Shown: positions 44,548 through 56,750, counted from the first letter of the stretch. The stretch: DNA of 64,000 nt from Oncomelania hupensis (GCA_036898135.1 CM072511.1:34054139-34118138), one strand, 5' to 3'. The notes: a model not told the origin generated them from the sequence alone. Translations and numbers: made by a program.

Positions 44548-45799
44548 TAGCTCTGTTTGTTTTCCCGCCACACCGGAACAGGGAACAGCTCAACGCGTCC
44601 TTATTATTCTTGGTGTATTCATACGATGGAATGCTCTCCACAACAGTATGAATCACAATGACATTGAGTATCAGAACTTTGGTTCCTCTCGCATATGCAA
44701 ACGAATTTCATCTACCAGCGGATATGAATGCATTTCACCAGCCTGTGTATGACAGGATGTCTGGCAAACATTTCTCAAACGTCTTGCGAATAAACCAATT
44801 TCAAGTTCCGATCCGCCACCGATCAAAACTAATTTGCTGATCACTCGTGAGTCCTCAATGAGAATTTCTGTATTGTCGATTCTTCTCCTATACATCGGGT
44901 ATTAAACGTTTTATGGTTTCTTTTCTTAAATCTTAGCTCTGACCTGAACAATTGTCATACTATACGTACTACAACATTTTGACAAAGGCATCAACATGAC
45001 AACGCTCTTCAGAAGTTGCTAGTATTCAGTAACATGAAAAAACAGGCTTCAAACGATTTAAGAGGCTGAGACTGACTATCACCAGTGGAAAGACGAAGTC
45101 AGCCAGTCTCAGCTATGCAGTGTGAGGGCTCATCCACAACACCAGGCAGGCACATCAATTCTGGGATGTGATCTGGCTGGGAGCGCTGCATAGTGTTTTG
45201 GACCGCATCCCGCGGGACACTGGCACAGTGTTTATACAGTTACAACCTATGCGCCCACCTATCATTGGCTGCTAATTCAATTCACCTCATAAAACCTGTC
45301 AAGGTGGCCGAAACACTAGGGGCAGTAGGGGTGGGGTGGGGTATTCAATATCGACAGTAGATTCTGTGACACAAGGAGAAGAAGTTCTTCGAATCTAGAG
45401 CGTTTTCTCTTTATAGGTTCCACATGTGTGGAAAGTTATACCTTCAGACATCAAGCAGTGTCGATCCAATAACGCATCTTTTTGAAAGTAATTTGGACGT
45501 ACAGCTTTTTTTTTCTGGGCCTATATGTCTATGGATCCTTATAGGTCTACGTGTAATGGACATAAAGCAGTGCGAATCCGAAACCGATATCCGCCGCTGT
45601 TTTAGGAATCGACCTTTCTCCCAATTGCTGTGTGAATCAGGAGCGCGTTGGATCAATGGTGAACGAAACGGCAAAACAATAATTGAAAGCATTGAGTGTT
45701 AAGCGATGTGGCTAGGAGAGTGGTTCCACACTTTTGTGGTTTGACGGCCCGCAGTGCTAAAAAAATAGCATGACGCATGACACAGGCGAGCGCCCTCTA
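44548..45799. other. No gene recognised
   Basis: Includes a small perfect 10-bp stem (GCTGAGACTG / CAGTCTCAGC) at about 45,064-45,113. Frames at 44,658 and 45,424 have no recognisable domain. Confidence 0.45.
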
Positions 45800-46090
45800 C
45801 AACTTCGTATGGAAGTATAAACTCTGTGCACTCGCGCTTCGCACGGAGTTTAAAGATCCTGACGCTCATGTCCTTGACGGGTGAGTGACAGCTACACAAA
45901 TACACCCAGCAAGCACTAGGACCCGTTTCCCCAATTCCGGTCTCCAAGGATTGTGCTCCGTTGTCTGGGGAAGTCAGACGAGGCGCCTAAGGCTGCAAGT
46001 GTGCCTCTCGGGCGGCTTGAGCTATATTTCGTATCAGCCAGCGCCTTGAGCAGCTCTAGTGCTGGATAAGCGCTATATGAGAATAATGAC
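45800..46090 (+). mobile_element. SINE-C, 5'-truncated
   Basis: GGAGTTTAAAGATCCTGACG, CTCATGTCCTTGACGGGTGA, GGATTGTGCTCCGTTGTCTG and CAGCGCCTTGAGCAGCTCTA with AAGCGCTATATGAGAA match the full copy at 50,157 without its tRNA-like head. Confidence 0.75.
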
Positions 46091-46154
46091 GCAAACAAAA
46101 GTACCGTAAATAAAAATCCAATACAGCATTCAGTTCCTGTTCAAATGGCCATCC

Positions 46155-46231
46155 ACTCCTCGTCCTCCTCCTCCTGTTCTTCTTCCTCCTCCTCCTCATC
46201 ATCGTCATCATCATCATCATCATCATCGCCA
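46155..46231. repeat. CTC and CAT-rich microsatellite
   Basis: TCCTCCTCCTCCTGTTC then CATCATCATCATC repeats. Confidence 0.85.
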
Positions 46232-46614
46232 CCATCGTCATCGTCGGGGAGACAGTATTGACGTAGATGTCGTGACTGACTCTCTGACCCTTCTACGTCT
46301 ATTCTGTCTAAGGAGACCGTTAAGGGAGCAAGATGTAGACGGGAAGAGTCATCGCCTTTCCCGTCTGTCTAAATGTTGAGACGACAGGAAGCCAGAATGT
46401 TGTGGGGGAAGAGTTATGGGCTGACGTGACACACACAGCGTAGCTGAGACTAGCCGAGGCTTATGCTCGGGAGTGGTTGATGCAAGCCTCGGCTTATTTT
46501 TTTTTAGCGCAGTGTAGTTCGAACTGCCCCATTTTATCACTCATCGCTCCACAATTGGTGTAACCCACGCCATACTACTATTACTACTGCTGCTGCAACT
46601 GCTACTACTACTGC
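46232..46614. other. No gene recognised; ACT/GCT triplets
   Basis: Imperfect CTACTACTGCTGC triplets near 46,572-46,612; otherwise nothing identified. Confidence 0.4.
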
Positions 46615-46925
46615 ACCTTCGGATCAGAGTATAATCCGAGGCCTAGTCTGTGCACGCACGCATTCCATCGCATGGACTTTAAAGACCCTGACGCTCATGT
46701 CCTAGAGGGGTGAGTGCCGGTAACACAAATACACCAAGCACGCACTAGGTCCCTTCTACCCATCCCCGGTCGCCCAGGATTGTGCTCAGGCGTGTGGGCG
46801 TCAGACTATGCGGCCAATTACAAAGGTTGCAGGTGGGCGGCTTAAGTTAAATTTTTTATCGACCAGCTCCTTGAGCAGCCCTTGGCCTTGAGCTGAAAAA
46901 GCGCTATACAAGATTGATTAATAAA
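46615..46925 (+). mobile_element. SINE-C, 5'-truncated
   Basis: CTTCGGATCAGAGTATAATC, GACTTTAAAGACCCTGACGC, GGTGAGTGCCGGTAACAC and GAAAAAGCGCTATACAAGA match the full copy, ending with a GATTAATAAATA tail. Confidence 0.8.
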
Positions 46926-46931
46926 TACTGT

Positions 46932-46978
46932 GCAACTACTACTACTACTTCTACTACTACTACTGCTACTACTACTAC
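46932..46978. repeat. (ACT)n microsatellite, LTR target
   Basis: About 15 ACT units, resuming after the solo LTR at 48,435. Confidence 0.9.
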
Positions 46979-48434
46979 TGTAACAAGAGCCGAGATTTAA
47001 ACACAGCCCTAAGCTGTTGCCTTGTTTAGTCAGTGTAACACAGTTATAGCGTGACGATAGCCCAGTAGGCAATGACATCATCGCAACCTACGTTAGAGCG
47101 CTCAGATTTTACAGCCAATCAGGTTTTTCAACCAATGAGAACACCGCTAGATTAGGTAGAACCAGTTCTACCTGGTCAGTGAGAGGCCAGGTAGTTGGTG
47201 AGTCTACATTCAAACGCCGAGCCGTACACAGTTACGCTCTGACAGAATCTCTCCACTGAGCAGACTTAGGAAAGCAGGGCTTGTTGAAACAAATTCGAAT
47301 TCAATCAAGTTAGCCACGGCCTGACATTGTCAAAAAGGTAAATGAACATACTTTTGTTTCATCGTGATGTATTTATATTATTGTTGAATTATGTTTGTGA
47401 AATTTGCTATGCTCAGAATTGAATTGTTAGTCCAACGTGGCCTGACCACGTGGCGAACACGACCGGCCGACGCCATGTTGTATTATGTACGAACCCACTG
47501 TTGTTTAACCTATATGTATGCTTGCAGACCAGTGGCTGTACCAGAGAATGTGTATAATATTAATTCTTTCTCTATGTGTATAGTTAGCCATTATTTATAT
47601 TTATATATGTATGAGAAATTAGAATGGAGATTCCAGTGGACCACGGACTTAGCAGAATGTTCGTCGCTTATATATAGAGATGTGGAGCTAATCACTGAGG
47701 GCTACTTCGGCCTTCAGTGAGACGCTCTGCACACACCTATTGTACAGGGTTGTGCAGAATTTCGTCTCATATGTTACAGACGAGCAGGCATTGTATCGTG
47801 AGCCCAACAAGGCGAAAGACAAAAAAAAGTCGTCGCTGGACGTTGGTCTACAGAAGCCTCTCATGCACTGTGCTAAGAGAGCCCACCAGTCTAGCCACAC
47901 GGAGCAGAATCCACCCCAACACAGCTTATCAAGGAAGCACCCACGACACAGTTCATCGAAAAAACAGATAAGTGCAGATCTAAGCCATGCACCAACTCTG
48001 TATAAACAGACCACAGTAGTCCACTCTTCAAGAACTGTGACCATTAGGGCAGAAAGTATCCAGTACCCGATGAAGATAAAGTAGCTGCCTAGAACTCTCA
48101 AGAACGAACCATTCACATTGACATTTGAACTTTTAAGTTAGTATCGTACTTCGAAGATCGTGTATAGAGTAGAGGAAATAAATGTGTGATATTTACTGTT
48201 ATCAAGTGGTGGACTAAATATGTTTCATAGCCGTGTGAAAGCTAGTGTGACAGTGATCGTTTCCCATGTTTCTATCTATCTCTGTACCCCAGCCTAAACA
48301 CAGACCGAGCTAAACAAATAAATGTATTAAGTGAAGTCACAGGGAGATTGCTAGCGATCCGCATAGACTAAAGACGAGTGGGAAATAACATTCCATTGTG
48401 CAGAGCCCAGCAACAATAAAAACCCCACGTCACA
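46979..48434 (+). mobile_element. Solo LTR copy 3, in an ACT array
   Basis: TGTAACAAGAGCCGAG at 46,979 to CCCCACGTCACA at 48,434 (1,456 bp). ACTAC is found on both sides, consistent with a 5-bp target duplication but also with the repeat itself. Relative to copy 2, about 50 bp are missing after TTGTTTAGTCAG. TATATATAG near 47,670 and GGAAATAAATGTGTGATA near 48,175 are possible promoter and polyadenylation signals. A 142-codon minus-strand frame at 47,688-48,116 is not a recognisable protein. Confidence 0.85.
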
Positions 48435-48690
<256 letters not shown>

Positions 48691-48823
48691 CTGAATGCTA
48701 TATAGGCGCTTTCTCACCACCACCACCACTCCCACCACTTCTTCCTCCCTCCCAATTACAAATCAGGCTCAAACTGCGGCCATCAAATGCTTCACACGCT
48801 GTTACATTTATAACAAACACGCA

Positions 48824-49005
48824 TATACTTTGAAACGACAAAATGTTATCCACTCAATTTGTTTATTCTTGTTTCGCCAAATTTTCGGTTTTAATAAACT
48901 TTCACAAGTACATGTGAATGCCCTGAAGAAGGTGTATACAAACCGAAAATTTGGCAAAACGAATAAACAAATTGAGTGGATAACAGTTTGTCGTTTCAAA
49001 GGGTT
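48824..49005. repeat. Fold-back repeat, about 63-bp arms
   Basis: CTTTGAAACGACAAAATGTT...CCAAATTTTCGGTTT (48,829-48,893) is mirrored by AAACCGAAAATTTGGC...GTCGTTTCAAAG (to about 49,001), with about 90 percent pairing and a loop near 45 bp. No flanking duplication was found. Confidence 0.75.
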
Positions 49006-49299
49006 CTATTTTATGTGCTATTCTTCTCTCAGGAGAAAACATACGACTTTGTGGTAGTGTGGAGCAAGTAGCTGGGGTGATGATATATATCAAGAAAGAT
49101 AATTATCCTGCTCTCTGCTTGTTTTGTTGCTTGCTTCTTAATGGTTGCTGTACGGTGCTAGAGATACCATTATTGAAGGGAGTTAGGAAACTGCAGCGGC
49201 GCACTCGGAAAAACCCTCAATGCCTGGAAACGTCTTGTGCCTATAAGTCATTTAAATTCGTCCTTACCTCCCCACCCACCCCCGCCCCCCGCCCACCCT
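49006..49299. other. No gene recognised
   Basis: Nothing identified. Confidence 0.4.
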
Positions 49300-49390
49300 C
49301 TTGCGTGATCGGAACCTGCGACCTTCGGCGTAGAGGAAACCAGCCCCTAACTACCTGCGTCACCACGCCATTCCATGGGAAAGGGTTAGT
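49300..49390 (-). repeat. tRNA-like SINE head
   Basis: On the minus strand GTGGTGACGCAGGTAGTTAG resembles an A box region, and GGTCGCAGGTTCCGATCACG contains a B-box-like GGTTCCGATCA. The spacing of about 35 bp fits a tRNA-derived head. The body beyond is C-rich and not matched elsewhere. Confidence 0.45.
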
Positions 49391-49442
49391 CGGGAGTGGA
49401 GGTAGGGTGGTTCGGACTAGTGGGGTGGTTAACGGGGACCTG

Positions 49443-50156
<714 letters not shown>

Positions 50157-50588
50157 GAGGCACGGTGGCCTAATGGTAGAGCTTTGGCTTGCGGATCTTG
50201 AGGTCCCGGGTTCAAGCCCAGGCCGGGGCATTGTGTTGTGTACTTGGGAAAGGAACTTTACTCCCGTTTCCTACTCCTTCGGATGAGAGTATAAACCGAG
50301 GTCTAGTCTGTGTCGCATACATTTCTTCATAAGGGACTTTAAAGATCATGACGTTCATGTCCTAGACGGGTGAGTGCCGGTGACAAGAACACACCCAGCA
50401 TGCACCTAGGCCCTTCTCCCCCATCTGGCTGCCCAGGATTGTGCTCAGTTGTCTGGGGCGTTATTACGGTGCGCCCAAAGGCTGCAAGTTGGCGCCTCGG
50501 GCAGCTTGAGTTAGATCATGTATCGGCCAGCGCCTTGAGCAGCTTTTGAGCTGAAAAAGCGCTATATAAGAACGATTAAATAAATAAC
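50157..50588 (+). mobile_element. SINE-C, full-length, tRNA-derived
   Basis: Head GAGGCACGGTGGCCTAATGG with TAGAGC (A box) and GGTCCCGGGTTCAAGCCC (B box), about 70 bp as in a tRNA. A conserved body follows, then CGCCTTGAGCAGCTTTTGAG, AAAAAGCGCTATATAAGAAC and an AAAT tail. ACATGA on both sides may be a short target duplication. Body and 3' end recur at 2.15, 45.8, 46.6 and 53.7 kb. Which central-domain class it belongs to cannot be decided from sequence alone. It is transcribed by RNA polymerase III if active. Confidence 0.85.
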
Positions 50589-50641
50589 ATGATGTAACAT
50601 GGAAAGGGGAAGTAAGCTGGTATATTTTGAAGACAACATTG

Positions 50642-50719
50642 AAGATGCTGACGAGTCCCCTATATGCTATGTGTCCGGGGACTTTAATCCATTTAATGAA
50701 TGAATGAAAGATGCTGACG
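50642..50719 (+). mobile_element. Hairpin micro-insertion 3 (54 bp) with 12-bp target duplication
   Basis: AAGATGCTGACG at 50,642-50,653 is repeated perfectly at 50,708-50,719. The 54 bp between hold AGTCCCCTATATGCTATGTG + TCCGGGGAC, a short TTTAATCCATTT link and AATG repeats. Confidence 0.8.
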
Positions 50720-50844
50720 TAAACATGAATCGCTCTATTTGTATGTTTCTAATACAAATAGCGTCTTTGAATCCGGCTGGAATTTATTTTAAGAAGGATT
50801 TTTTTGCTACAACCCGCGCGATGTTCATCGTTATCACGAACATG

Positions 50845-50857
50845 CTCTCTCTCTCTG

Positions 50858-50888
<31 letters not shown>

Positions 50889-50901
50889 GTCTGTCTCTCT
50901 G

Positions 50902-50981
<80 letters not shown>
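50845..50981. repeat. (CT)n microsatellite
   Basis: Imperfect CTCTGT units then about 40 perfect CT units. Confidence 0.95.
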
Positions 50982-50984
<3 letters not shown>

Positions 50985-51489
50985 CTTCAAAATCCTTCTG
51001 CTGAATTTCAAAAGAAACTTGCCATGTACACTTTCTACAGCTTAAAACAGAGAATCTTCACTAACGTGAACGGCTTTAAAAAAATATATATATATTTAAA
51101 TTTGGGTGTGTTTGTGCTATCTTTGAGTGCTACCAAAGGGATAAGACGTTTTATGATTGCTAAATATGCCTTAAGCATTCGTATGTGCGTTCATAAATAT
51201 ATGTTATAAAGGAAATAAGAGCTAAAAAGGGAAAGAAGGGAAATGTTAAAGATGAGAACTAAAGAAAAATGGTGTGGAAAATGAGAAGAAATGAAATGGA
51301 AAGAAAGTATAAGAAAGAGGAAAAAAAGAAACAAGAGGCAAGAAATTACAAAATATTTATAGAAGTTACATACAAAGTGAAAAGAAAAGTTATGGAAAGA
51401 AAAGTTAAGAAAAAGATGGAAATTAAGTAAACGTACATTGAGAAAGTCCTTATGAATTGTACTTATTCTGCAATTGAATTGATATTAAA
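50982..51489. other. A-rich DNA, nothing recognised
   Basis: AGAAAGGAAA-rich sequence at 51,210-51,430. Confidence 0.45.
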
Positions 51490-51650
51490 TGTGTGTGGGT
51501 GGGTGTGGGTGGGTGTGGGTGTGTGTGTGGGTGTGTGTGTGGGTGTGTGTGTGTGTGTGAGTGTGTGTGTTTATTTATGTTTATTTCTTCCCATTGTAAA
51601 CCCACTCCTCAAACTGTATGGGCCGGAATAAAAACAGTGTCAAATGTCAA

Positions 51651-51697
<47 letters not shown>

Positions 51698-51735
51698 TCT
51701 CCCTCCCCTCTTCACTTTCCCTCTCTCACTCTCAG
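51490..51735. repeat. (GT)n and (CT)n microsatellites
   Basis: GTGGGT/GT units at 51,490-51,570; CT units from 51,653 ending CTCTCTCACTCTCAG, which reads as a polypyrimidine tract with AG. Confidence 0.85.
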
Positions 51736-51788
51736 CAAGGACAAACAAGAAGAAGAAATATTGGATCCAATAAATTATCGTGCAGGAC

Positions 51789-51893
51789 ATGAGTGCGGCA
51801 GGAAGGACTTTATTTGCGGCGGATCCCATAACCATATTGAGGCAAAACGGGCCAAAATTTAAGAGCGCAGAAAAGCAGTATCGCTGTTGCATG
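51789..51893 (+). CDS. Possible short exon
   Basis: ATG at 51,789 opens MSAAGRTLFAADPITILRQN, then GPKFKSAEKQYRCCM, ending exactly at ATG|GTAAGTGAC, a strong splice donor. The pyrimidine tract and AG at 51,735 could be an acceptor for a longer exon. There is no recognisable domain in 35 residues. It is on the same strand as the THAP-like exon 320 bp downstream; whether they belong together is unknown. Confidence 0.3.
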
Positions 51894-52212
51894 GTAAGTG
51901 ACATCAGTATTGGCTGGAGATGGGTGGTTGGTGTGGGGGGGCTAGGGGATTGCGGGGGAAACACACCCAAAGTAACGTAACAAAACTTTAAGCACCTTTT
52001 AAGATACTACAACATGCATCTCCTTCATGCTTGTGCCACGTTCCGCATTTGGGATTTACAGTAGTGTGCCGTACCCTACTGAATAGCGTCCGCAATAGGC
52101 TGTCTTGCAGCTCGGCAGTCTACAACAATTGATGGATCCATAGCTAGATTGAGTGACAGCAAAGAGCTTATGATAGAAAGAGGGGGAACTTGGTACAGAA
52201 CCGCGAGACGAA

Positions 52213-52389
52213 ATGTACGAGTTATGCTCCCTTGTCGACATGCTGAAAATGGCTAGTGGCAGAAAGTCAAAAGGCGACCGAGTGAAACAGGGCGGTGACT
52301 TTTGCACAGCTATCAATTGCCATAATGCCAGATACAAAAAAAGTTGTGTTTGCAAGTCCTTTTTCAAATTTCTAAGAGACAAAGAAAGG
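52213..52389 (+). CDS. THAP-type zinc-finger first exon
   Basis: From ATG 52,213 (other in-frame ATGs at 52,240 and 52,249, the last in good context: AAAATGG) the frame ends GGDFCTAINCHNARYKKS, CVCKSFFKFLRDKER, then AG|GTAAATTGC, a plausible donor. C-x4-C followed by SFFKF, a basic/acidic stretch and an exon break is how THAP domains start; the matching W, P and C-x2-H part should be on the next exon, which I could not find downstream. THAP domains bind DNA and occur in host regulators and P-element-like transposases. It could be an orphan exon or part of a gene beyond reach. Confidence 0.5.
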
Positions 52390-53070
52390 TAAATTGCAAT
52401 TGAAAAACTTCATTTTGTTGTGTTTATGTAGGCCTAAACTAAGACCGCTGCAGTGTTGTTAGTGTTAAAACAATTCAATCGGAGAGCGGCTTGAATGATT
52501 CATGTTATACCTATGTGCTAAATCCAAAACAGTTTGCTTGCTGACAGTTTACGTTCAACAGGTCGCTCACTGTTTACGTTATTGCTAGGTTGTTTGACTA
52601 TATTTGTGCTTATATTTCAAAAGTAGATGTCAGATTGGCAGTTTGGCTTCGTCAAACTGCTTATGTTAACAAGTTAAATTAGACTAAGTCTGTTTTCTCC
52701 TCGTGATCAAATACTGTGCAAGATAACCCCTTACCTAGGCACAAAAATGGTCCTTGATCTGTTGTAAGCCCTTTTCGCTTGAGAGTAAACGGGAAAAAAA
52801 TGTAATGTAGAAACTCAGTCCTTGTTCTGATCTGTGAATTTCTGCGCATTAGATCTATATTGCGTGGAATGTTGTAGTCTAGCCAGTAGGTTCTGATTGT
52901 TCTGTGTGATTAATTAATTATTTTCCATGAAGTGACTGATGTTATTAAGCCAGTGATGTGGGAGGTGAGAGGGTTGGGGGGTAGGGGGACACCTGATATA
53001 AATTAAATTCACACTATTAGTGAAACATTTTGTTATTGTGCTTTATTGTGATTAATTGATTGAATGACAG

Positions 53071-53072
<2 letters not shown>
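52390..53072. other. No gene recognised
   Basis: Presumed intron or intergenic DNA after the THAP-like exon; no second THAP exon seen. Confidence 0.45.

Positions 53073-53137
<65 letters not shown>
53073..53137. repeat. (CT)n microsatellite
   Basis: About 32 CT units. Confidence 0.95.
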
Positions 53138-53139
<2 letters not shown>

Positions 53140-53676
53140 GATTACGGATTTACAGTTTCGGATAAATGAAAGTCGGTCATGCATATTTTAATTTTAAAAT
53201 ATCTGTCGTTAATTAAAACATAATAAATTCCAGGGCAGAAAACGAACCTATGACATACACACATAAGCAGCATAAAAGCACCTAATAAATGTCAATAAGT
53301 AAACATAAACAAAAACCAAAAAAAAAAAAAAGACAGCAGTAGCGGAATGTTAATAATAATGATGGTTAAAAGTTTGGTTTTTGCAAACGTTGCCATAAAA
53401 ATGTTCTTTTGCAATGGCATAGGCTCAATAAGTTACCACGCACAGATCATTCATATAGCAGATGGTGAAATATAGCCAGCCCGAGCAAAGGGAAATAATC
53501 CGTGAGAGCGTCTCGCATTTTTGTACAGGACATAATGGAAGTTCCCTCTCTTTCCGTAATAAGCTCTTTGGTGACAGCCCATAAAGGTGACCACGTGATG
53601 ATTCGTCCATAACGCTCACGCAATAAGACCTTCCACCAAACGTGTTTTCCTTATAGTTGTGTTAAATTCTCGGCCA
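53138..53676. other. No gene recognised
   Basis: AT-rich; a poly-A run at about 53,319-53,331. Confidence 0.45.
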
Positions 53677-53730
53677 GTGCCTTAAGCATCACTCTGAGCT
53701 GGACAAACGGTATATAAAAACGATTCGTCA
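53677..53730 (+). repeat. SINE-C 3' end fragment
   Basis: GGCCAGTGCCTTAAGCATCA and ACGGTATATAAAAACGATT match the last 55 bp of SINE-C with divergence. Confidence 0.55.
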
Positions 53731-54369
53731 TATAATAGTCATAATTATAGATTGTTGCATAGTTGTGGACGTCATTCCCCTGAGCTTGTTATTTCACAAT
53801 CAAACAAGGACGCGGCCTTAAGAACCTTTTTGGAACTGAATATATTTGTTGTAATTACATTGGGAAGCAGCCAGTAGTAGGTCTGCCGCTGACGTGTGGT
53901 CTGCCTAATGACTACCTACAGACGAACCCTGTATAATGTCCGCAGTTCTGGAGACAGTAGCTAACCAAATGTGTATTTGTTTTCAGAAGAAGAAGAAGTA
54001 GAAGACACAGGAGGAGGATGCGAATAGCAAAGACGAAGAAAAGAAGTTACTTCTCCACCACCCAACCCCTTTCTCTTCTCTCCCCCTCACGCATCCCCTC
54101 CTTTCCCCCTAAAAAGGAAAGAAAACCAAAAAAACAAGGAAAGAGAGGAGAATGGGGGAGGGACTGTGAAAAAACCACCTTGTAGTGCATCTAGCGAACT
54201 TGAACTTTTACGTAAGCCTACTTGTAAGGCATAAACAGGAATAAGATTTCAGAGTGCCAGGGCTTATTTTCCGGACAGATTGGTTTCGATTTCATGTAAT
54301 GACGCCACCGGTTCTGGAGCCTCACAGAGTATCGAAGACTGACTAAAATTTGTCGATTTATTTTAGAAG
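53731..54369. other. No gene recognised
   Basis: A GAAGAAGAAGTAGAAG patch near 53,988 and C-rich DNA near 54,060-54,110; nothing identified. Confidence 0.45.
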
Positions 54370-54964
54370 AATTTTAGTTAGTTATTCATTGCTTACACGG
54401 TCCAGAGGACTGTGAAGAGCCGAATCAGGACCACAAAATCAAGACCACAACTTCGCTGAAAGAGGACTCACCCCTGAACCGCATTAAAGATCTGCTGAAA
54501 CAACCCCAGTGGTAACACTGAAGGCACACCACCAGCCAGTCACTTTACTAAATAAATTGATCCCAAGACGGCGACGCTGAGGCTATACTCTAATTTATCG
54601 AACCCCCGTTTACAAAAACAAAATATAATACAAACATCATTATAAAATATCAACTAACATTGCAAAATAATAATATCATAGGAAGCCCTAGTGACCATTT
54701 GGAAGAAAGCGTCCAATATTCCCAAGCTGATACAATAGACCTCACACACAAATGAGGAGTTTTGTCCCGGAAGAGTTTTCAAGAAAAAAATGTAGGTGAC
54801 TGGTCTAGCGAAGAAGAGAATAGTATAGTAGATTGGTAGAACAAAGTAAGAATGAGAAAGAACAAATGAGAAAGACAGGGGCAGTGGGAATTTAAAGCAC
54901 TAAATTTCCAGAAAATGGGGATACTATTTATACAGAAACCCCAGCACCCGTACGGGGATTTTAG
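54370..54964 (-). mobile_element. Family A short retroposon, minus strand
   Basis: On the minus strand it starts CCCCGTACGGGTGCTGGGG and ends CAGAGGACTGTGAAGAGCC in reverse, i.e. the same 3' module with a short GTAAGC/AATAACTAAC tail. ATTTTAG appears on both sides (about 54,370 and 54,957) as a possible target duplication. TATAAATAGTATCCCC is kept near the 5' end. Confidence 0.75.
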
Positions 54965-55139
54965 ATGAAGAAGAAAGGGTCATTTTACTCATATATTCTG
55001 TACGAAAGTCTTGCATGATGCCCTGCTACTTAGTTCTGAATGTTCATACATAAGTGCTAGTAGTAGGCACTGCACCACCTGAATAACTCCAGCGGAGGCC
55101 TGTTAGGGTATAAAACTGGAATATCCAGAACCCAAGTCC

Positions 55140-56500
55140 TCCTATAGGGTATGATTGTATAAATATTTAGGGTGAATCACTAGTACGGTCTGATATAATT
55201 ATGATCTAAATGTTCACAGCGTAAGATGATATTATGACTAATCAATGGGGGACTTAGTAGGAGTTTAGTTAAGGAATAGTCAGGGCATAGTCCTAAAAGG
55301 ATATGATAGCTGAATCATCAATGCGCGGTCCCAACAGGAGTAATTGGGGCGAAATCTTAACAATGTATGCTAACTTTATAATCAGGGCGTAGGCCTAACC
55401 GTGTGTGATAACTTTATAATCAGTGCGTAGCCTTAACAGTGTATAATAACTAAAAATCAGGGCGTAGCCCTAACAGATACGATAACTGAAAAATCGTTGC
55501 GTAATCCTAACAGTGTATGATTACTTTACGTAACCGATTGGAGTTATTGGACTCTACACTCTCGGTTACATCCCTTGAGGACATTTGCATAGTATTTATT
55601 AAGCATGATATTATTCATGTCTTGCAAACCGGAAAGTATGTTTATGGAACATGAGGTTGTCGGCTACTAGTGCCACGACACCCTCTGCATGTCATTGCCA
55701 GGAACATGCATAGAATGCCAGCCGACAATTTATCCCTGCGCACCTCCTAAAGCATAAGGTGAAGGTTGGGAGAAAATATGTCGTGTCACCTTGTCCCGCA
55801 TAATCCGGGGGTTTACTTACACATCCAAGAGTCCTCCAATCAGGAACCACCCAAGGCCAGACTGACAACAAGAGAACAAACTCCTTCTGTCAGTCTCATA
55901 GGGGACAATCTCTACCAAGCATCTGAAATTTTCTCCCCTTCTCCACTATATTTATAATCAGGATATAGTCCTAACAGGATGTGATCACAGAATAATCAGT
56001 GTAGTTTTATCAGGGTGTGATACGAAACTCAATGTCCAGAGAGTAGTCATAACCGTGTATGATAACTGAATAGTCAGGAGGTAGACCCAAATTATGTTCA
56101 GCGTGCGGTTTTTATAGAATATAATAACTGAATACACAGGACGCAGTCTTATAATATTATGAGGGTATGACAACTCAATGTTCAGAATATAATCTTAATA
56201 GGGTACGATTACAGGATGTTCATGGCATATATTTAATAGGTATTACCTTGACTCAGATTCTACAATTTACCTTGGTATATTTCAACAGTTTCACACTGCC
56301 TTCTTTAGCCTACTTCAATATGACCAATCCAGATTCTAGGAACATACACTCTAGTGTTTAGGGCTAAATATGTAAGCGTTTGATATCTGAATGTTCAGGA
56401 CGTACGAGTCCTGATAGTGTATGAGAACTGAAAATTCAGAGCGTAGTTCCAATATGATATGACAATGGTAAATTCAAGAAATAGCCTAGTAAGCTTATCA
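55140..56500. repeat. Decayed minisatellite, about 38-bp unit
   Basis: Units such as AATCAGGGCGTAGGCCTAAC + CGTGTGTGATAACTTTAT repeat head to tail, best at 55,374-55,520 (four units of 36-38 bp) and less clearly across 55,255-55,370 and 55,950-56,500. A 430-bp non-repetitive stretch at 55,525-55,950 interrupts it and contains a TTGTCGGCT / AGCCGACAA stem. Confidence 0.6.
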
Positions 56501-56585
56501 AGGTCCAGCAAATATTCAAAGCTTATGCGTAAGAGTATGCTAATCAGTGTCCAGAGAGAGCTTCAGACCTCCGTGTCCACAAAAA

Positions 56586-56750
56586 CTACATTATCATCGG
56601 AGACGTGACGTGACACTACTTTCAAGTGTTTGTTTCTTGCTAAGAGAAATCGCTGCAGTTGGCTTAGTTATAAATATGCTCTTTGACCTAACCCAAATCT
56701 GTCTTTCTGCCCCGTCACCTTATCGACTGGTTTCTACTTCTTATTCTTGG
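56586..56750 (+). repeat. Family H repeat, copy 1
   Basis: ACATTATCATCGGAGACGTG, CAGTTGGCTTAGTTATAA, ACCCAAATCTGT and CCCGTCACCTT recur in order at 63,728-63,940. Confidence 0.5.

Noticed and set aside
45424..45702. 92-codon plus-strand frame
   Set aside because: No recognisable domain, and no exon borders stand out.
47688..48116. 142-codon minus-strand frame in solo LTR 3
   Set aside because: Not kept open in the other two LTR copies and resembles no known protein.
48900..48965. Possible hammerhead ribozyme (CTGAAGA ... GAAA)
   Set aside because: The core motifs are present but the base after the would-be cleavage triplet is G and no stem I forms with the flanks.
55374..55520. CRISPR-like regular repeats
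   Set aside because: Units are contiguous and diverged, with no unique spacers between constant repeats; it is a minisatellite in eukaryotic DNA.
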